A stretch of 64,000 bases of DNA, taken from the NCBI RefSeq assembly GCF_022009635.1, contig NZ_CP091716.1, forward strand, positions 5,167,501 through 5,231,500. Direction: 5' to 3'. This DNA comes from Variovorax paradoxus. Lineage in GTDB: Bacteria; Pseudomonadota; Gammaproteobacteria; Burkholderiales; Burkholderiaceae_C. This document shows positions 56,347-64,000 of the stretch, in pieces. A program made the translations under genes and the position numbers. Under the pieces are notes generated by a model. It had not been told where the DNA came from and made no database searches. It was given only the letters and a program-made list of their open reading frames with translations. Position 1 is the first letter of the stretch. Each line of letters opens with the position of its first letter.

Positions 56347-56691
56347 TTACTTGATCTCGTAATCGGAAAGCGACTTGCCAGCAGCCAATGCTTCCGTCAC
56401 CCAACGCGGCTTGCGGCCACGACCACCGGACCAGGTTTCACCCGTCGGGCCGCGGTATTTGGCGGCAGCCTTGGCCGGAGCGGCACTGGCGCTGCGCTTC
56501 GCAGTCGCGGCGCGGCCGGTCAGTTTCAGGTCAGAAGCCGTCAACCCATATTCGGCGATCTTCTTGCGCAACTCTTCGATCACGCCCGCGCGTTCCTGGT
56601 TACGCAGGTCTTCGGCCTGCTTGCGCAATTGCGCAATCTGCTCGTCGTGCTTCTTGATCTGGGAATTGATATCTGCGAGGGTCGAAGCCAT
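56347..56691 (-). CDS. H-NS family nucleoid-associated protein
   Basis: A 114-residue H-NS-family protein. The N-terminal half is a coiled-coil oligomerisation region (IKKHDEQIAQLRKQAEDLRNQ), and the C-terminal half is the DNA-binding domain with the motif TGETWSGGRGRKPRWVTEAL. An Ala/Lys linker with an AAPAKAAAKYRG stretch lies between. It silences AT-rich genes. Its size and motif fit the Burkholderiales H-NS type. A terminator is shared with the gene in front, and a ~270-base gap upstream of it contains the tRNA-His transcript end and no other gene. Confidence 0.93.
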   Translation of the reverse strand: MASTLADINSQIKKHDEQIAQLRKQAEDLRNQERAGVIEELRKKIAEYGLTASDLKLTGRAATAKRSASAAPAKAAAKYRGPTGETWSGGRGRKPRWVTEALAAGKSLSDYEIK

Positions 56692-56897
56692 TGTTGGACT
56701 CCTGAAATTGAAAACGAGCGGATTTTAATTCAATTTACATTTGTCACGCACGCGTCTCTTGAGCAAAAAACCGGCCGTTCATTGCTTTAATGCAACAACT
56801 CGCAACGTAAAGCTGCACCACCCCGGGACGGGATATGCGAATCAGAAGAGGGAAAAGGGAGTTGGCTGCCGCCTGAAACGGAGCCGGAAATGACAAC

Positions 56898-56915
56898 GCC
56901 GGAACAAGTCCGGCG
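56898..56915 (-). terminator. Weak terminator-like hairpin downstream of tRNA-His
   Basis: CGCCGGA pairs with TCCGGCG around five bases, followed on the minus strand by TTGTCATTTCC, only mildly T-rich. A nearer hairpin (GCTATTG/CAATAGC at 56932-56947) has no T-run and may be a processing signal. Confidence 0.4.
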
Positions 56916-56963
56916 GTGTAATCCTTTGATTGCTATTGAGCAATAGCGCAAAGGAGATATTTT

Positions 56964-57040
56964 TGGGGTGGCTGATGGGACTCGAACCCACGACGACCAG
57001 AATCACAATCTGGGACTCTACCAGCTGAGCTACAGCCACC
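56964..57040 (-). tRNA. tRNA-His (anticodon GTG)
   Basis: On the minus strand 77 bases from 57040 to 56964 fold as a tRNA: acceptor GTGGCTG with CAGCCAC, D-arm TAGCTCAGCTGGTAGAG, anticodon loop ATTGTGA with GTG, T-arm GTGGGTTCGAGTCCCAT, and encoded CCA. The extra G at the 5' end (GGTGGCTG, pairing with C73) is the His identity element. It stands alone. Confidence 0.97.
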
Positions 57041-57124
57041 GCAGAGCCTCAGATTGTAGCGTTAAAAATCGTCGTTTTGACAGTTGGGACCAACTCGAAT
57101 GCGAGAAAGTCGCTTTCGGACATC

Positions 57125-57829
57125 TCAACCTGCAGCCAACGGCCCCACGGAAGGGATGCCTTCCTCGATCTTGATGGTGCCGTCGGGCCTTTCGCAGGTG
57201 CCGATCAACAGGCCGCTGGCGATGGCGTGCGCGCGCAAGGCCTCGAACACCTCCTCCCGGCCGGGCGTGTCGGAAAACTCCGGCACCTGGCTCAACGCGA
57301 ACACCTGGAATGCATAGCGGTGCTTCCCGTGCCCCGGCGGCGGATCGGGCGGCAGCCACATCGCCTGCAATGCCGAATTGCGCCCGACATGCAGGCCGAC
57401 ACCGCCGCCGTCCTGCCTCGGTATCGCATCTTCCGCAAGTGAGCCGCTTTCCGGTGGCAGACCCACGACGATGGCATGCACCAGCGGGTTGGGCGTTGGC
57501 GAGTCGGCATCCTCCACGATCAGCAACAAGGCCGCTGCGCCCGACGGCAGATTCGTCCATTGCAAGGGCGGCGACAAGCCTTCCCCATCCGCGGTGTAGC
57601 GCGCCGGTATCGGCGCGTGATCAGCGAAGGCAATGCTCGTCACCGCTATGGAGGCCATGCCCTCCCGCATTCCGAGCGCATTGAAGACGATGTTGTCCAG
57701 CCCCGCGCGAACACCCTGCAGCGCGTGGCCGATGACATCAGGCAATTTTTCCAGCATGAAACGGGTATACCGCCGCGCGGCATAGCCCGCTGTAGGACGC
57801 CATGCGCCCTCGGTGTCACGGCGATCCAT
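57125..57829 (-). CDS. YbhB/YbcL family Raf-kinase-inhibitor-like protein
   Basis: A 234-residue PEBP-family protein. The ligand-pocket pattern is present: RYTADGEGLSPPLQWTNLP, LLLIVEDADSPTPNPLVHAIVVGLP, and the C-terminal PPPGHGKHRYAFQVFAL. Function of the bacterial members is unknown. I start at the ATG at 57829 because GGAG lies five bases before it; the ATG at 57757 (MLEKLPDV) would give 210 residues and is also plausible. It has no visible signal peptide. Alone between tRNA-His and the YeaQ-like gene, divergent from the latter. Confidence 0.85.
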   Translation of the reverse strand: MDRRDTEGAWRPTAGYAARRYTRFMLEKLPDVIGHALQGVRAGLDNIVFNALGMREGMASIAVTSIAFADHAPIPARYTADGEGLSPPLQWTNLPSGAAALLLIVEDADSPTPNPLVHAIVVGLPPESGSLAEDAIPRQDGGGVGLHVGRNSALQAMWLPPDPPPGHGKHRYAFQVFALSQVPEFSDTPGREEVFEALRAHAIASGLLIGTCERPDGTIKIEEGIPSVGPLAAG

Positions 57830-57909
57830 ATGGCTCCGCTATCATGAAGCGAGCCGCGCAGCCGGCCTGACTTTCGCCACTTCCACTTCACCGCCAAAGG
57901 AATTTTTTC

Positions 57910-58158
57910 ATGAGCATCGTCTGGACTATTCTGATCGGGTTCGTCGTGGGTCTGGTGGCACGCGCCGTCAAGCCGGGGGACGATTCCGCGGGCTTCATCG
58001 TCACCACGATCATCGGCATTGCCGGCTCCCTGATCGCAACCTACATCGGCCAATCGATGGGCTGGTACATCGCCGGCCAAGGCGCAGGCTTCATCGCTTC
58101 CGTGCTGGGCGCGATCGTGCTGCTGATCCTTTACGGCCTGATCAAGCGCAAGAGCTGA
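57910..58158 (+). CDS. GlsB/YeaQ/YmgE family stress response membrane protein
   Basis: An 82-residue transglycosylase-associated-type membrane protein with three hydrophobic segments: IVWTILIGFVVGLVARAVKPG at the start, FIVTTIIGIAGSLIATYIG, and FIASVLGAIVLLILYGLIKRKS. This fits the YeaQ/GlsB group induced by stress or stationary phase. SD is AAAGGAAT nine bases before the ATG. Its stop overlaps the start of the next gene as ATGA. Confidence 0.93.
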   Translation: MSIVWTILIGFVVGLVARAVKPGDDSAGFIVTTIIGIAGSLIATYIGQSMGWYIAGQGAGFIASVLGAIVLLILYGLIKRKS

Positions 58159-58502
58159 TGCCGCCGCGGGCGCCCCGCAAACCACGCGCAAAGCACCACG
58201 TCTATGTGGTCGAACTCGACGACCGCGTCTGGAACAACGCCCGCTTCCGTCGCGCCAACCCTGATTACCAACTCGGCAAGCCCTTCGTCTACGTCGGCAT
58301 GACGGGGCTGGACCCCGACATCCGCTTCGACAAGCACAAGGCCGGCATCCAGGCCAACAGCTTCGTCCAGGAGTTCGGCCTGCGCCTGCTGCCCGCGCTC
58401 TACGAGCGCTACAACCCGATGCCCTACGAAGACGCGCGCTCGATGGAAGTCGAGCTAGGCATCATGCTGCGCAAGGCCGGCTACGGCGTGTGGCAGGCCT
58501 GA
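58158..58502 (+). CDS. Small GIY-YIG-like protein
   Basis: A 114-residue basic protein (first 12 residues are Pro/Arg/Lys). The region HHVYVVELDDRVW followed by GKPFVYVGMTGLDPDIRFDKHKAG resembles a GIY-YIG fold (Y-V-Y and Y-V-G strands, then the Arg and His-containing helix). The catalytic Glu is not clear. It is translationally coupled (ATGA) with the YeaQ-like gene. It may be a nuclease or only a structural relative, so I give low confidence for function. Confidence 0.6.
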   Translation: MPPRAPRKPRAKHHVYVVELDDRVWNNARFRRANPDYQLGKPFVYVGMTGLDPDIRFDKHKAGIQANSFVQEFGLRLLPALYERYNPMPYEDARSMEVELGIMLRKAGYGVWQA

Positions 58503-58523
58503 GCCAACGAGTGCCCCAGGCAC

Positions 58524-59198
58524 TCAGGCGTAGGTCACCCAGTCTTCATATGCCGGACCGTCCAGGTGCGGCAGCGTGTTGTAGGTCACGAGCATGTGCC
58601 GCTTCGGCGTGAACGCGAATTCCGTGACCGAGGTATTGCGGATGCGCAGGTTCAGCTCGATGGTCGTTTCGGCGCTCGTGCCGAGCACGTGACCGACGGC
58701 GGTGCTGATCGGGCCGCCGCTCGACACCACCAACACCTTCGCGCCGTGATGCTTGTCGCGCACATGATCGAGCGCCGTCGTCACGCCCGCCAGAAAGTCG
58801 ACATAGCTCGGCATGCCGACAGGCTTGGTCTTCTCCTGCATCCACGCGCCCAATCCTTCGCGCAACAGGCGGAAGTGATGGCGGTACATCTCGGGGGAAT
58901 CGGGTTTCTCCAGCTTGCCTTCGTGGATGGCGGCGATGACGGCCTCGCTGTCGTACTCGTTGAGCCCGGGCCACGGCAGCACGTCGTCGCGCGAAAGCCC
59001 CAGGCCCTTGGCGATGCCTTCCCAGGTCTGGCGATGGCGCTTCAGCGTGCCGGTGATCACCGCATCGAAGCTCATGCCGCGCTCGCGCCAGTATTCGCCG
59101 AGCCGAACGGACTGCCGGTGTCCGAGTTCGCTCAGGTTGTCATAGTCGGCGGCGCCGAAACTGGCTTGCCCGTGACGCACAAGATAGAGGGTTCCCAT
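58524..59198 (-). CDS. Histidine phosphatase superfamily protein
   Basis: A 224-residue protein with the RHG catalytic motif at the N-terminus (LYLVRHGQASFG, residues 4-14), TGTLKRHRQTWEG with the second Arg, and the second His region KVLVVSSGGPISTAVGHVLG in which the usual catalytic His is replaced by Ser-Gly-Gly, though a later GH may serve. Phosphatase or mutase activity is likely, but the altered motif deserves notice. ATG at 59198. A hairpin GAGTGCC/GGCACTC lies at the 3' end. Confidence 0.88.
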   Translation of the reverse strand: MGTLYLVRHGQASFGAADYDNLSELGHRQSVRLGEYWRERGMSFDAVITGTLKRHRQTWEGIAKGLGLSRDDVLPWPGLNEYDSEAVIAAIHEGKLEKPDSPEMYRHHFRLLREGLGAWMQEKTKPVGMPSYVDFLAGVTTALDHVRDKHHGAKVLVVSSGGPISTAVGHVLGTSAETTIELNLRIRNTSVTEFAFTPKRHMLVTYNTLPHLDGPAYEDWVTYA

Positions 59199-59253
59199 GT
59201 GCGGGATTCTGGCAAGAAGCCCGGTCGCCGCTTGTCCCTCGTGCGACCAAAAC

Positions 59254-59281
59254 GAAAAAGCCCGAGCCATCGGCTCGGGCT
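59254..59281 (-). terminator. Rho-independent terminator after ppiD
   Basis: On the minus strand AGCCCGAGCC pairs with GGCTCGGGCT around three bases, followed by TTTTTCG. It lies 25 bases after the ppiD stop. Confidence 0.9.
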
Positions 59282-59305
59282 GTACTTTGCGAAGGCTCTT
59301 GCGGG

Positions 59306-61228
59306 TCAGCGACCGGCAGCGGCTGCGCCAGGCAGTGGGTCCGCCGGCTTCGGCACCAGGATCTGCGCCTTGTAGCGGTCCTTCAGCATGTTGTAGTAGG
59401 CCGCGTCTTCAGCGGCAGCCACCGATTGGCCGACCTGCGTCTGCTCCTGCTTCGCGAGTTCGGCCGGCGGCGGCGTGCGCGGAACCACCTTGGTCACGCG
59501 AACCACCGCATAGCCTTGCGCGCCCAGATCCACGCCCACCAGCGTCGGCAGCTTGGCGGCGTCGGCACGCAGTGCGGCGTCGATCACCGGCAGCGGCTGC
59601 GAAGCCGCATCGCGGCGCGACACGGTCATGGGCGCGCCGAAGGTCGCGCCATCGGCCTTGGTCGTCCATGCGGCGAGCTTGGCTTCACCCTCGGTCTTGG
59701 CCAGCACCGCGGCGCGCTCATTGATGAGCTGCGCGCGGATCTTGTCCTTGACCTCGGCCAGCGGCACCGGATGCGCCGGCGCATACGTCGTCACGCGGCC
59801 CGACGCGAGCTGGTTCGCACCGACCTCGATCGCCTCGGTGTTCTGCTTGCGCTGGAGCGAATCCGGGGCAAACAGCGCATTCAGGAAGTTGCGGCTGGCC
59901 AGCGGGCCGGTAGCGCCCGGCACAGGCGTGCGCGCCACGTTGTTGGCCGTCTGGATCGTGAGCTTCAGCTTGTCGGCGGCGGGCTTCAGGCTGTCGGGCG
60001 TCTGGTACACCGCGTCGGTGAAGGCCTCGGCAGCCTTGGCGAATTCCTGCGTGGCCTGCTGCGAACGCACGTCGCTTTCGATGGTCGCGCGCACCTGTTC
60101 GAACGGCGGCACCACGGCCGGCTTGATGTCGGTCAGGTGAATGATGTGATAGCCGAACTCGGTTTCGATCACATTGCTGATCTCGCCCTTCTTGAGCGCG
60201 AACATCGCATCTTCGAACGGCTTGACCATCGCGCCTCGGGTGACGAAGTCGAGGTCGCCGCCCTTCTCCGCCGAGCCCGGGTCCTGCGAATTCTTGCGCG
60301 CCACGTCGGCGAACGTGTTCGGTGCCTTCTTGACTTCAGCCAGCAGCGCTTCTGCCTTGGCCTTGGCTTTTTCGCGATCGGCGGCGGGCATGCTCGACGG
60401 CGCGGTGATCAGGATGTGGCTCGCACGGCGCTCTTCCTTCGTACCGAAGCGCGCGGCGTTTTCCTTGTAGTAGGTCTTGAGGTCGTCCTCGTTCACGCTG
60501 ATGTTCTTCTTGGCGGCGTCGAGGTCGAGCACGAGGTACTCGATGTTGGCTTGCTCGGGCGCCTGGAACTGCGATGCGTGGTCCTTGTAGTAGGCCTCGA
60601 TGTCGGCGTCGCTCACCGTCACCTTCGATGCGAAGGTCTCGGGGTTGAAGCGAGCCACCTGGATCTCGCGGCTGTCGTAGAAGGCGTTGATCGTGGTGGC
60701 GGCCAGCGCCGGCGACGTGAAGGCCGTGCCCGAAATGCCCAGCATCACCTGCTGCGTTGCCATGTCCGCGCGCACCGAGGCTTCGTATTGCTCGGGGGTG
60801 CGGCCGGTCACGCGCTGGAAGGTCTCGCGGTCGAACTTGCCGTCGGGCGTGCGGAACGAAGCCAGGCCGGGGTCTTGCGCGAAGATGCGCGAGAGGCGGT
60901 CTTCCGACACCGTCATGTTGGCCTTGGCAGCCGCAGCGGCCAGCACGCGGTCGCGCACCATACGCTCCAGCGTGGCATAGCGCAACGCGTCGGACTCGAG
61001 CAGCGTCGGGTCGACGTTGGGCGACTGCTGGCGAATGCGGTCCGTCTCGACACGGTGCTGCTGATCCCACTCGGGACGCGTGATGTCGTGTCCTTCGATG
61101 CGCGCAACCTTCTCGTCCCCGCCGAACCCCTGATACCGTTCGACCCCGAAGAACACGAACGAGGGAATGATCAGCAAGAACAAGAAAATCATCACGATCT
61201 TGGTGTGCTTGCGGAAGGCTTCAAACAT
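59306..61228 (-). CDS. ppiD: Peptidyl-prolyl isomerase/foldase PpiD
   Basis: A 640-residue inner-membrane periplasmic chaperone. An N-terminal anchor (HTKIVMIFLFLLIIPSFVFFG, residues 8-28) precedes a SurA-like N-terminal domain (WDQQHRVETDRIRQQ, LERMVRDRVLAAAA, DGKFDRETFQRV), and one parvulin domain at about residues 270-365 (ASHILITAP, FADVARKNSQDPGSAEKGGDL, GEISNVIETEFGYHIIHL), followed by a long C-terminal domain. It helps fold outer-membrane proteins. In enterobacteria it follows hupB; here tRNA-Val and hupB lie directly before it, preserving the order. Confidence 0.93.
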   Translation of the reverse strand: MFEAFRKHTKIVMIFLFLLIIPSFVFFGVERYQGFGGDEKVARIEGHDITRPEWDQQHRVETDRIRQQSPNVDPTLLESDALRYATLERMVRDRVLAAAAAKANMTVSEDRLSRIFAQDPGLASFRTPDGKFDRETFQRVTGRTPEQYEASVRADMATQQVMLGISGTAFTSPALAATTINAFYDSREIQVARFNPETFASKVTVSDADIEAYYKDHASQFQAPEQANIEYLVLDLDAAKKNISVNEDDLKTYYKENAARFGTKEERRASHILITAPSSMPAADREKAKAKAEALLAEVKKAPNTFADVARKNSQDPGSAEKGGDLDFVTRGAMVKPFEDAMFALKKGEISNVIETEFGYHIIHLTDIKPAVVPPFEQVRATIESDVRSQQATQEFAKAAEAFTDAVYQTPDSLKPAADKLKLTIQTANNVARTPVPGATGPLASRNFLNALFAPDSLQRKQNTEAIEVGANQLASGRVTTYAPAHPVPLAEVKDKIRAQLINERAAVLAKTEGEAKLAAWTTKADGATFGAPMTVSRRDAASQPLPVIDAALRADAAKLPTLVGVDLGAQGYAVVRVTKVVPRTPPPAELAKQEQTQVGQSVAAAEDAAYYNMLKDRYKAQILVPKPADPLPGAAAAGR

Positions 61229-61264
61229 GCTTGAACACTCTTTTTCGACGGCTGTCGGACGGCA

Positions 61265-61293
61265 ATAAAAAAGGCGAACTTGCGGTTCGCCTT
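61265..61293 (-). terminator. Rho-independent terminator after tRNA-Val
   Basis: On the minus strand AAGGCGAAC pairs with GTTCGCCTT around five bases, followed by TTTTTTATT. It ends the hupB/tRNA-Val transcript before ppiD. Confidence 0.9.
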
Positions 61294-61306
61294 TGCATCG
61301 GGTGGG

Positions 61307-61382
61307 TGGTGGGTGCTGAGGGGCTCGAACCCCCGACCTACGCCTTGTAAGGGCGCCGCTCTACCAACTGAGCTAAGCACCC
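61307..61382 (-). tRNA. tRNA-Val (anticodon TAC)
   Basis: On the minus strand 76 bases from 61382 to 61307: acceptor GGGTGCT with AGCACCC, D-arm TTAGCTCAGTTGGTAGAGC, anticodon loop CTTACAA with TAC, T-arm CGGGGGTTCGAGCCCCT and encoded CCA. It lies between hupB and ppiD. Confidence 0.97.
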
Positions 61383-61412
61383 CACCGGAATTTATTCTCC
61401 GAGTCTAACGCC

Positions 61413-61685
61413 TTAGTTCAGCGCGTCTTTCAGCGCCTTGCCTGGACGGAACTTCGGAATCTTGGCGGCCTTGATTTTAATCGCGTCGCCGGTGCGGGGA
61501 TTTCTGCCCGTGCGGGCAGCCCGCTTGCCTACTGCGAAAGTGCCGAAACCGACGAGCGAAACGGAGCCGCCCTTCTTGAGCGTGGTACGAATGGCGCCGA
61601 TCGTGGATTCGAGCGCACGGGTCGCTGCGGCTTTGGAGATGTCGGCGTTCTTTGCGATGTGCTCAATCAGTTCGGTCTTGTTCAC
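61413..61685 (-). CDS. hupB: DNA-binding protein HU
   Basis: A 90-residue [34 protein letters not shown] at the start and the DNA-grasping arm [45 protein letters not shown]. It bends DNA in the nucleoid. The start codon is GTG at 61685 with AAGGGG upstream. The position before tRNA-Val and ppiD suggests hupB rather than a second HU. Confidence 0.95.
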   Translation of the reverse strand: MNKTELIEHIAKNADISKAAATRALESTIGAIRTTLKKGGSVSLVGFGTFAVGKRAARTGRNPRTGDAIKIKAAKIPKFRPGKALKDALN

Positions 61686-61905
61686 AAGGGCCCCTTGTAG
61701 AAAAAAAGTTGGTCGGCTTTCGTCAGCTGCGACCTGGCCGCGGTGTGTGCGACTCAAGAACCTGGCAGGCCTGACGCCTCGGCAGCGCACTGCCAGCGAG
61801 GATTACAACCACTGGTCTGCAGGGTGTCAATAAGACACGGCGCCTTGCCGATCAGCGGAGCGCGCGATTTTAGGGGCCTTTCGTGAACTCCTTTTCCACA
61901 GCGGC

Positions 61906-62991
61906 TCAAAGCGCCGCGGCGATGGCTTTGCCGAGGTCCGAGGTGCTCGCCTTCCCACCGATATCGGGGGTGCGCGGCGCTCCGCTTTGGGGCGCGAGCA
62001 CCTTCTCGATGGTCGACAGGATCGCGTCGTGCGCCTGCTTGTGGCCGAGGAACTCCAGCATCATCGCGCCGCACCAGATCTGCCCGATGGGGTTGGCGAT
62101 GCCCTTGCCGGCGATGTCCGGCGCCGAGCCATGCACCGGCTCGAACAGCGACGGCGTGGTGCGCTCTGGGTTGAGGTTGGCGCTGGGCGCGATGCCGATG
62201 GTGCCGGTGCAGGCCGGACCCAGGTCGGACAGGATGTCGCCGAACAGGTTGCTCGCCACCACCACGTCGAAGAAGTCGGGTCGCTGCACGAAGTGCGCGG
62301 TGAGGATGTCGATGTGGAACTTGTCGAGCGTGATGCCCGGGTAGCTCTTGCCCATCTCGGCCACGCGCTCGTCCCAGTAGGGCATGGTGATCGAGATGCC
62401 GTTCGACTTGGTGGCGCTGGTCAGGTGCTTCTTGGGCCGCGACTGCGCGAGCTCGAAGGCGAACTTCAGCACCCGGTCGACGCCCACGCGCGACATCACG
62501 GTTTCCTGCACCACGATCTCGCGCGGCGTGCCCTGGTACATGCGCCCGCCGATGCTCGAGTACTCGCCTTCGGTGTTCTCGCGCACGATGTACATGTCGA
62601 TCTCGCCGGGCTCGCGCGGCGTGCCGTCGCGCCGCACCACGGGCGCGATGATGCCGGGCATCAGGCGCGCCGGGCGCAGGTTGATGTACTGGTCGAACTC
62701 GCGGCGGAACATCAGCAGCGAGCCCCACAGCGACACGTGGTCCGGGATCTTCTCGGGCCAGCCGACCGCGCCGAAGAAGATGGCGTCATGTCCGCCGATC
62801 TGGTCCTTCCAGTTGTCGGGCAGCATCTGGCCGTGCTTCTCGTAGTAGTCCCAGCTCGAGAAGTCGAAGTGGTCGAACTTCAGGTCGATGCCGAACCTGG
62901 TCGCGGCCGCCTCGAGCACGCGCAGCCCCTCGGGCATGGTCTCCTTGCCGATGCCGTCGCCGGCGATGACTGCGATTCTCTGGGTGCTCAT
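61906..62991 (-). CDS. ttuC: Tartrate dehydrogenase/decarboxylase or D-malate dehydrogenase
   Basis: A 361-residue member of the isocitrate/isopropylmalate dehydrogenase family: IAVIAGDGIGKETMPEGLRVL, FGAVGWPEKIPDHVSLWGSLL, the Arg triad with NLRPARLMPG and MYIVRENTEGEYSSIGG, then KSNGISITMPYWDERVAEM and the Asp pair in VVASNLFGDILSDLG. The N-terminal region and SLWG block fit TtuC/DmlA (tartrate, D-malate) rather than isopropylmalate. It shares four bases with the hydrolase stop (ATGA), so the two are coupled. A regulator likely begins beyond the right edge. Confidence 0.9.
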   Translation of the reverse strand: MSTQRIAVIAGDGIGKETMPEGLRVLEAAATRFGIDLKFDHFDFSSWDYYEKHGQMLPDNWKDQIGGHDAIFFGAVGWPEKIPDHVSLWGSLLMFRREFDQYINLRPARLMPGIIAPVVRRDGTPREPGEIDMYIVRENTEGEYSSIGGRMYQGTPREIVVQETVMSRVGVDRVLKFAFELAQSRPKKHLTSATKSNGISITMPYWDERVAEMGKSYPGITLDKFHIDILTAHFVQRPDFFDVVVASNLFGDILSDLGPACTGTIGIAPSANLNPERTTPSLFEPVHGSAPDIAGKGIANPIGQIWCGAMMLEFLGHKQAHDAILSTIEKVLAPQSGAPRTPDIGGKASTSDLGKAIAAAL

Positions 62992-63932
62992 GATGTGGCT
63001 CCTGCTTGTTGGGGAAGGGAAAAGAATTCGAGCGCCTCGGCCAGCAATGCGTCGGGCGCCTCTTCGGGAACATAGTGGCCGCAAGGCAGGGCATGGCCCG
63101 ACACCTCGGCCGCGCGCTCGCGCCACAGCGCCAGCACGTCGAAGGCCTTGCCGACCGCGCCGTGCTCGCCCCACAGCACGCGCAGCGGTTGCCCGAGGCG
63201 CAGCCCGCCCGCGATGTCCGCGCGGTCGTGGACCAGGTCGATGGTGGCGGAGGCGCGGTAGTCCTCGCAGATGGATTCGGCCGTGCCCGCGATGCCGGCG
63301 CAGCGCTCGTACTCGGCCAGCACCTCGGGCGCGAACGGCGCCAGCCCCGCGTGCCGCCCGCCCATCACGCTGCGCACGTAACGCACCGGGTCGGAGGCGA
63401 TCAGCGCCTCGGGCAGCGGCGGCGGCTGGATCAGGAAGAACCAGTGCCAGTACGCCTTGGCGAAAGCCTCTGAGGTCTGTTCGTACATGGCGAGCGTGGG
63501 CGCGATGTCGAGCAACAGCATGCGCTCGACCGCCGCCGGATGGTCCGCCGCGAGCCGGTGCGCCACGCGCGCGCCGCGGTCGTGCGCCAGCACGCCGAAG
63601 CGCTCGAAGCCGTGGTGCCGCATGGCGGCGAGCGCGTCGAGCGCCATCTCGCGCTTGCTGTAGACATGGTGCTCGGCGTCGGCGGCCGGCCGGCCCGAAT
63701 CGCCGTAGCCGCGCAGGTCCACGGCGACCACGGTGAAGCGCTCGGCCAGCGCCGGCGCCACGCGGTGCCAGATCGCATGCGTCTGTGGATGACCGTGCAG
63801 CAGCAGCAAGGGCGCGCCCTGCCCGCCGATGCGGCCATGGATGCGAACGCCATCGCGCACGAGGTCGAAAGTGGGAAAGGAGAGGAACGGGTTCGTCACG
63901 TCGGCGATTGTGCGTTGCGCCCTCGCCGCCAT
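62988..63932 (-). CDS. Alpha/beta hydrolase, haloacetate-dehalogenase-like
   Basis: A 314-residue alpha/beta hydrolase. The nucleophile elbow carries Asp118 (LAHDRGARVAHRLA), giving the HDRGAR pattern of fluoroacetate dehalogenase (nucleophilic Asp and two carboxylate-binding Arg). Other matches are LLLLHGHPQTHAIW, GYGDSGRP, WHWFFLIQP (the HW pair lining the halide pocket), and GHALPCGHYVPEEAP with the catalytic His. It could also be an epoxide hydrolase. ATG at 63932; a TTG at 63950 or GTG at 63899 are alternatives. Coupled with ttuC, so a role in organic-acid use is likely. Confidence 0.82.
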   Translation of the reverse strand: MAARAQRTIADVTNPFLSFPTFDLVRDGVRIHGRIGGQGAPLLLLHGHPQTHAIWHRVAPALAERFTVVAVDLRGYGDSGRPAADAEHHVYSKREMALDALAAMRHHGFERFGVLAHDRGARVAHRLAADHPAAVERMLLLDIAPTLAMYEQTSEAFAKAYWHWFFLIQPPPLPEALIASDPVRYVRSVMGGRHAGLAPFAPEVLAEYERCAGIAGTAESICEDYRASATIDLVHDRADIAGGLRLGQPLRVLWGEHGAVGKAFDVLALWRERAAEVSGHALPCGHYVPEEAPDALLAEALEFFSLPQQAGATS

Positions 63933-63970
63933 CAAGCAACAATCGACCAATTCATACTTTCCAATCTGGC

Positions 63971-64000
63971 ATGAATTCCCCCTTGATGGACCGCGGCGAC
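63971..64000 (+). CDS. Start of a divergent gene, possibly a LysR-type regulator (cut by window edge)
   Basis: ATG at 63971 opens a frame MNSPLMDRGD that runs into the right edge. A divergent LysR regulator is the usual neighbour of a ttuC-type operon, and an N-terminus of this kind occurs in such proteins. Only ten codons are visible, so this is a guess based on position. Confidence 0.35.
   Translation, partial: MNSPLMDRGD

Noticed and set aside
58509..58525. Hairpin GAGTGCC/GGCACTC as a terminator between convergent genes
   Set aside because: The stem is short and there is no T-run on either strand.

Overview
The window is a contiguous stretch of a high-GC beta-proteobacterial chromosome, most consistent with the family Comamonadaceae and probably the genus Variovorax. 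The pointers are the high GC, a Bug-family tripartite tricarboxylate receptor, the gene order alaA-DUF1176-hom-thrC-mobB-moeA-moaD, the nlpD-rpoS and surE-pcm pairing, the rpsF-priB-rpsR-rplI-dnaB block and a short Burkholderiales-type H-NS protein. The genus is an inference from protein resemblance; there is no rRNA here. I see no insertion sequence, prophage, integrase or CRISPR array, and no gene-free stretch longer than 300 bases.

Left part (1-10 kb): a partial DUF2501 protein, a SulP anion transporter, a LysR regulator, a DUF3299 lipoprotein, the ribosome-rescue factor ArfB, a beta-ketothiolase, a small membrane protein and ClpB with a recognisable heat-shock (sigma-32) promoter, then a Bug-type receptor. 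From 9.6 to 18.4 kb runs a mostly minus-strand series for alanine/threonine synthesis and molybdenum-cofactor assembly (alaA, DUF1176, hom, thrC, mobB, moeA, moaD, moaE), interrupted by a plus-strand dapA-like gene. From 18.5 to 24.2 kb lie an Mth938-like protein, a Bcp peroxiredoxin with a folded leader, a PIN-PhoH ATPase and a compact five-gene operon (VOC, EVE, GyrI-like, MGMT-like, WYL regulator) with a perfect palindrome upstream. From 24.2 to 31.4 kb are dnaB (with DnaA-box-like sites upstream), the S6-PriB-S18-L9 operon and the divergent pair ppsA and its regulator.

The centre (31.4-49.2 kb) is an iron, heme and peroxide region. It holds a complete heme uptake operon hmuRSTUV behind a Fur box placed between -35 and -10, ahpF and ahpC with an OxyR-type operator, bacterioferritin, a five-gene operon for a covalent-flavin electron-transfer chain (PepSY membrane protein, DUF2271 protein with a DGVTGAT flavinylation motif, DUF4198, ApbE, membrane-anchored flavodoxin reductase), PiuC, Bfd, a 24-residue membrane peptide, tonB-exbB-exbD, hemP behind a second Fur box, and an HbpS-like heme-binding protein. 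TonB-ExbB-ExbD energises HmuR at the outer membrane, HmuTUV brings heme across the inner membrane, HmuS handles it in the cytoplasm, Bfr and Bfd store and release iron, AhpC/AhpF remove peroxide, and the flavinylated chain may reduce ferric iron in the periplasm. This flavin operon and the folded hmuR leader are the most interesting parts of the window.

Right part (49.4-64 kb): a Bax1-I/YccA membrane protein, RlmD, the stationary-phase group rpoS-nlpD-pcm-surE, a quinone oxidoreductase, an H-NS-like protein, tRNA-His(GTG), a YbhB-like protein, a YeaQ-like membrane protein, a GIY-YIG-like small protein, a phosphatase, PpiD, tRNA-Val(TAC), HU, a tartrate/D-malate dehydrogenase with a haloacetate-dehalogenase-like hydrolase, and the first codons of a probable divergent gene at the right edge.
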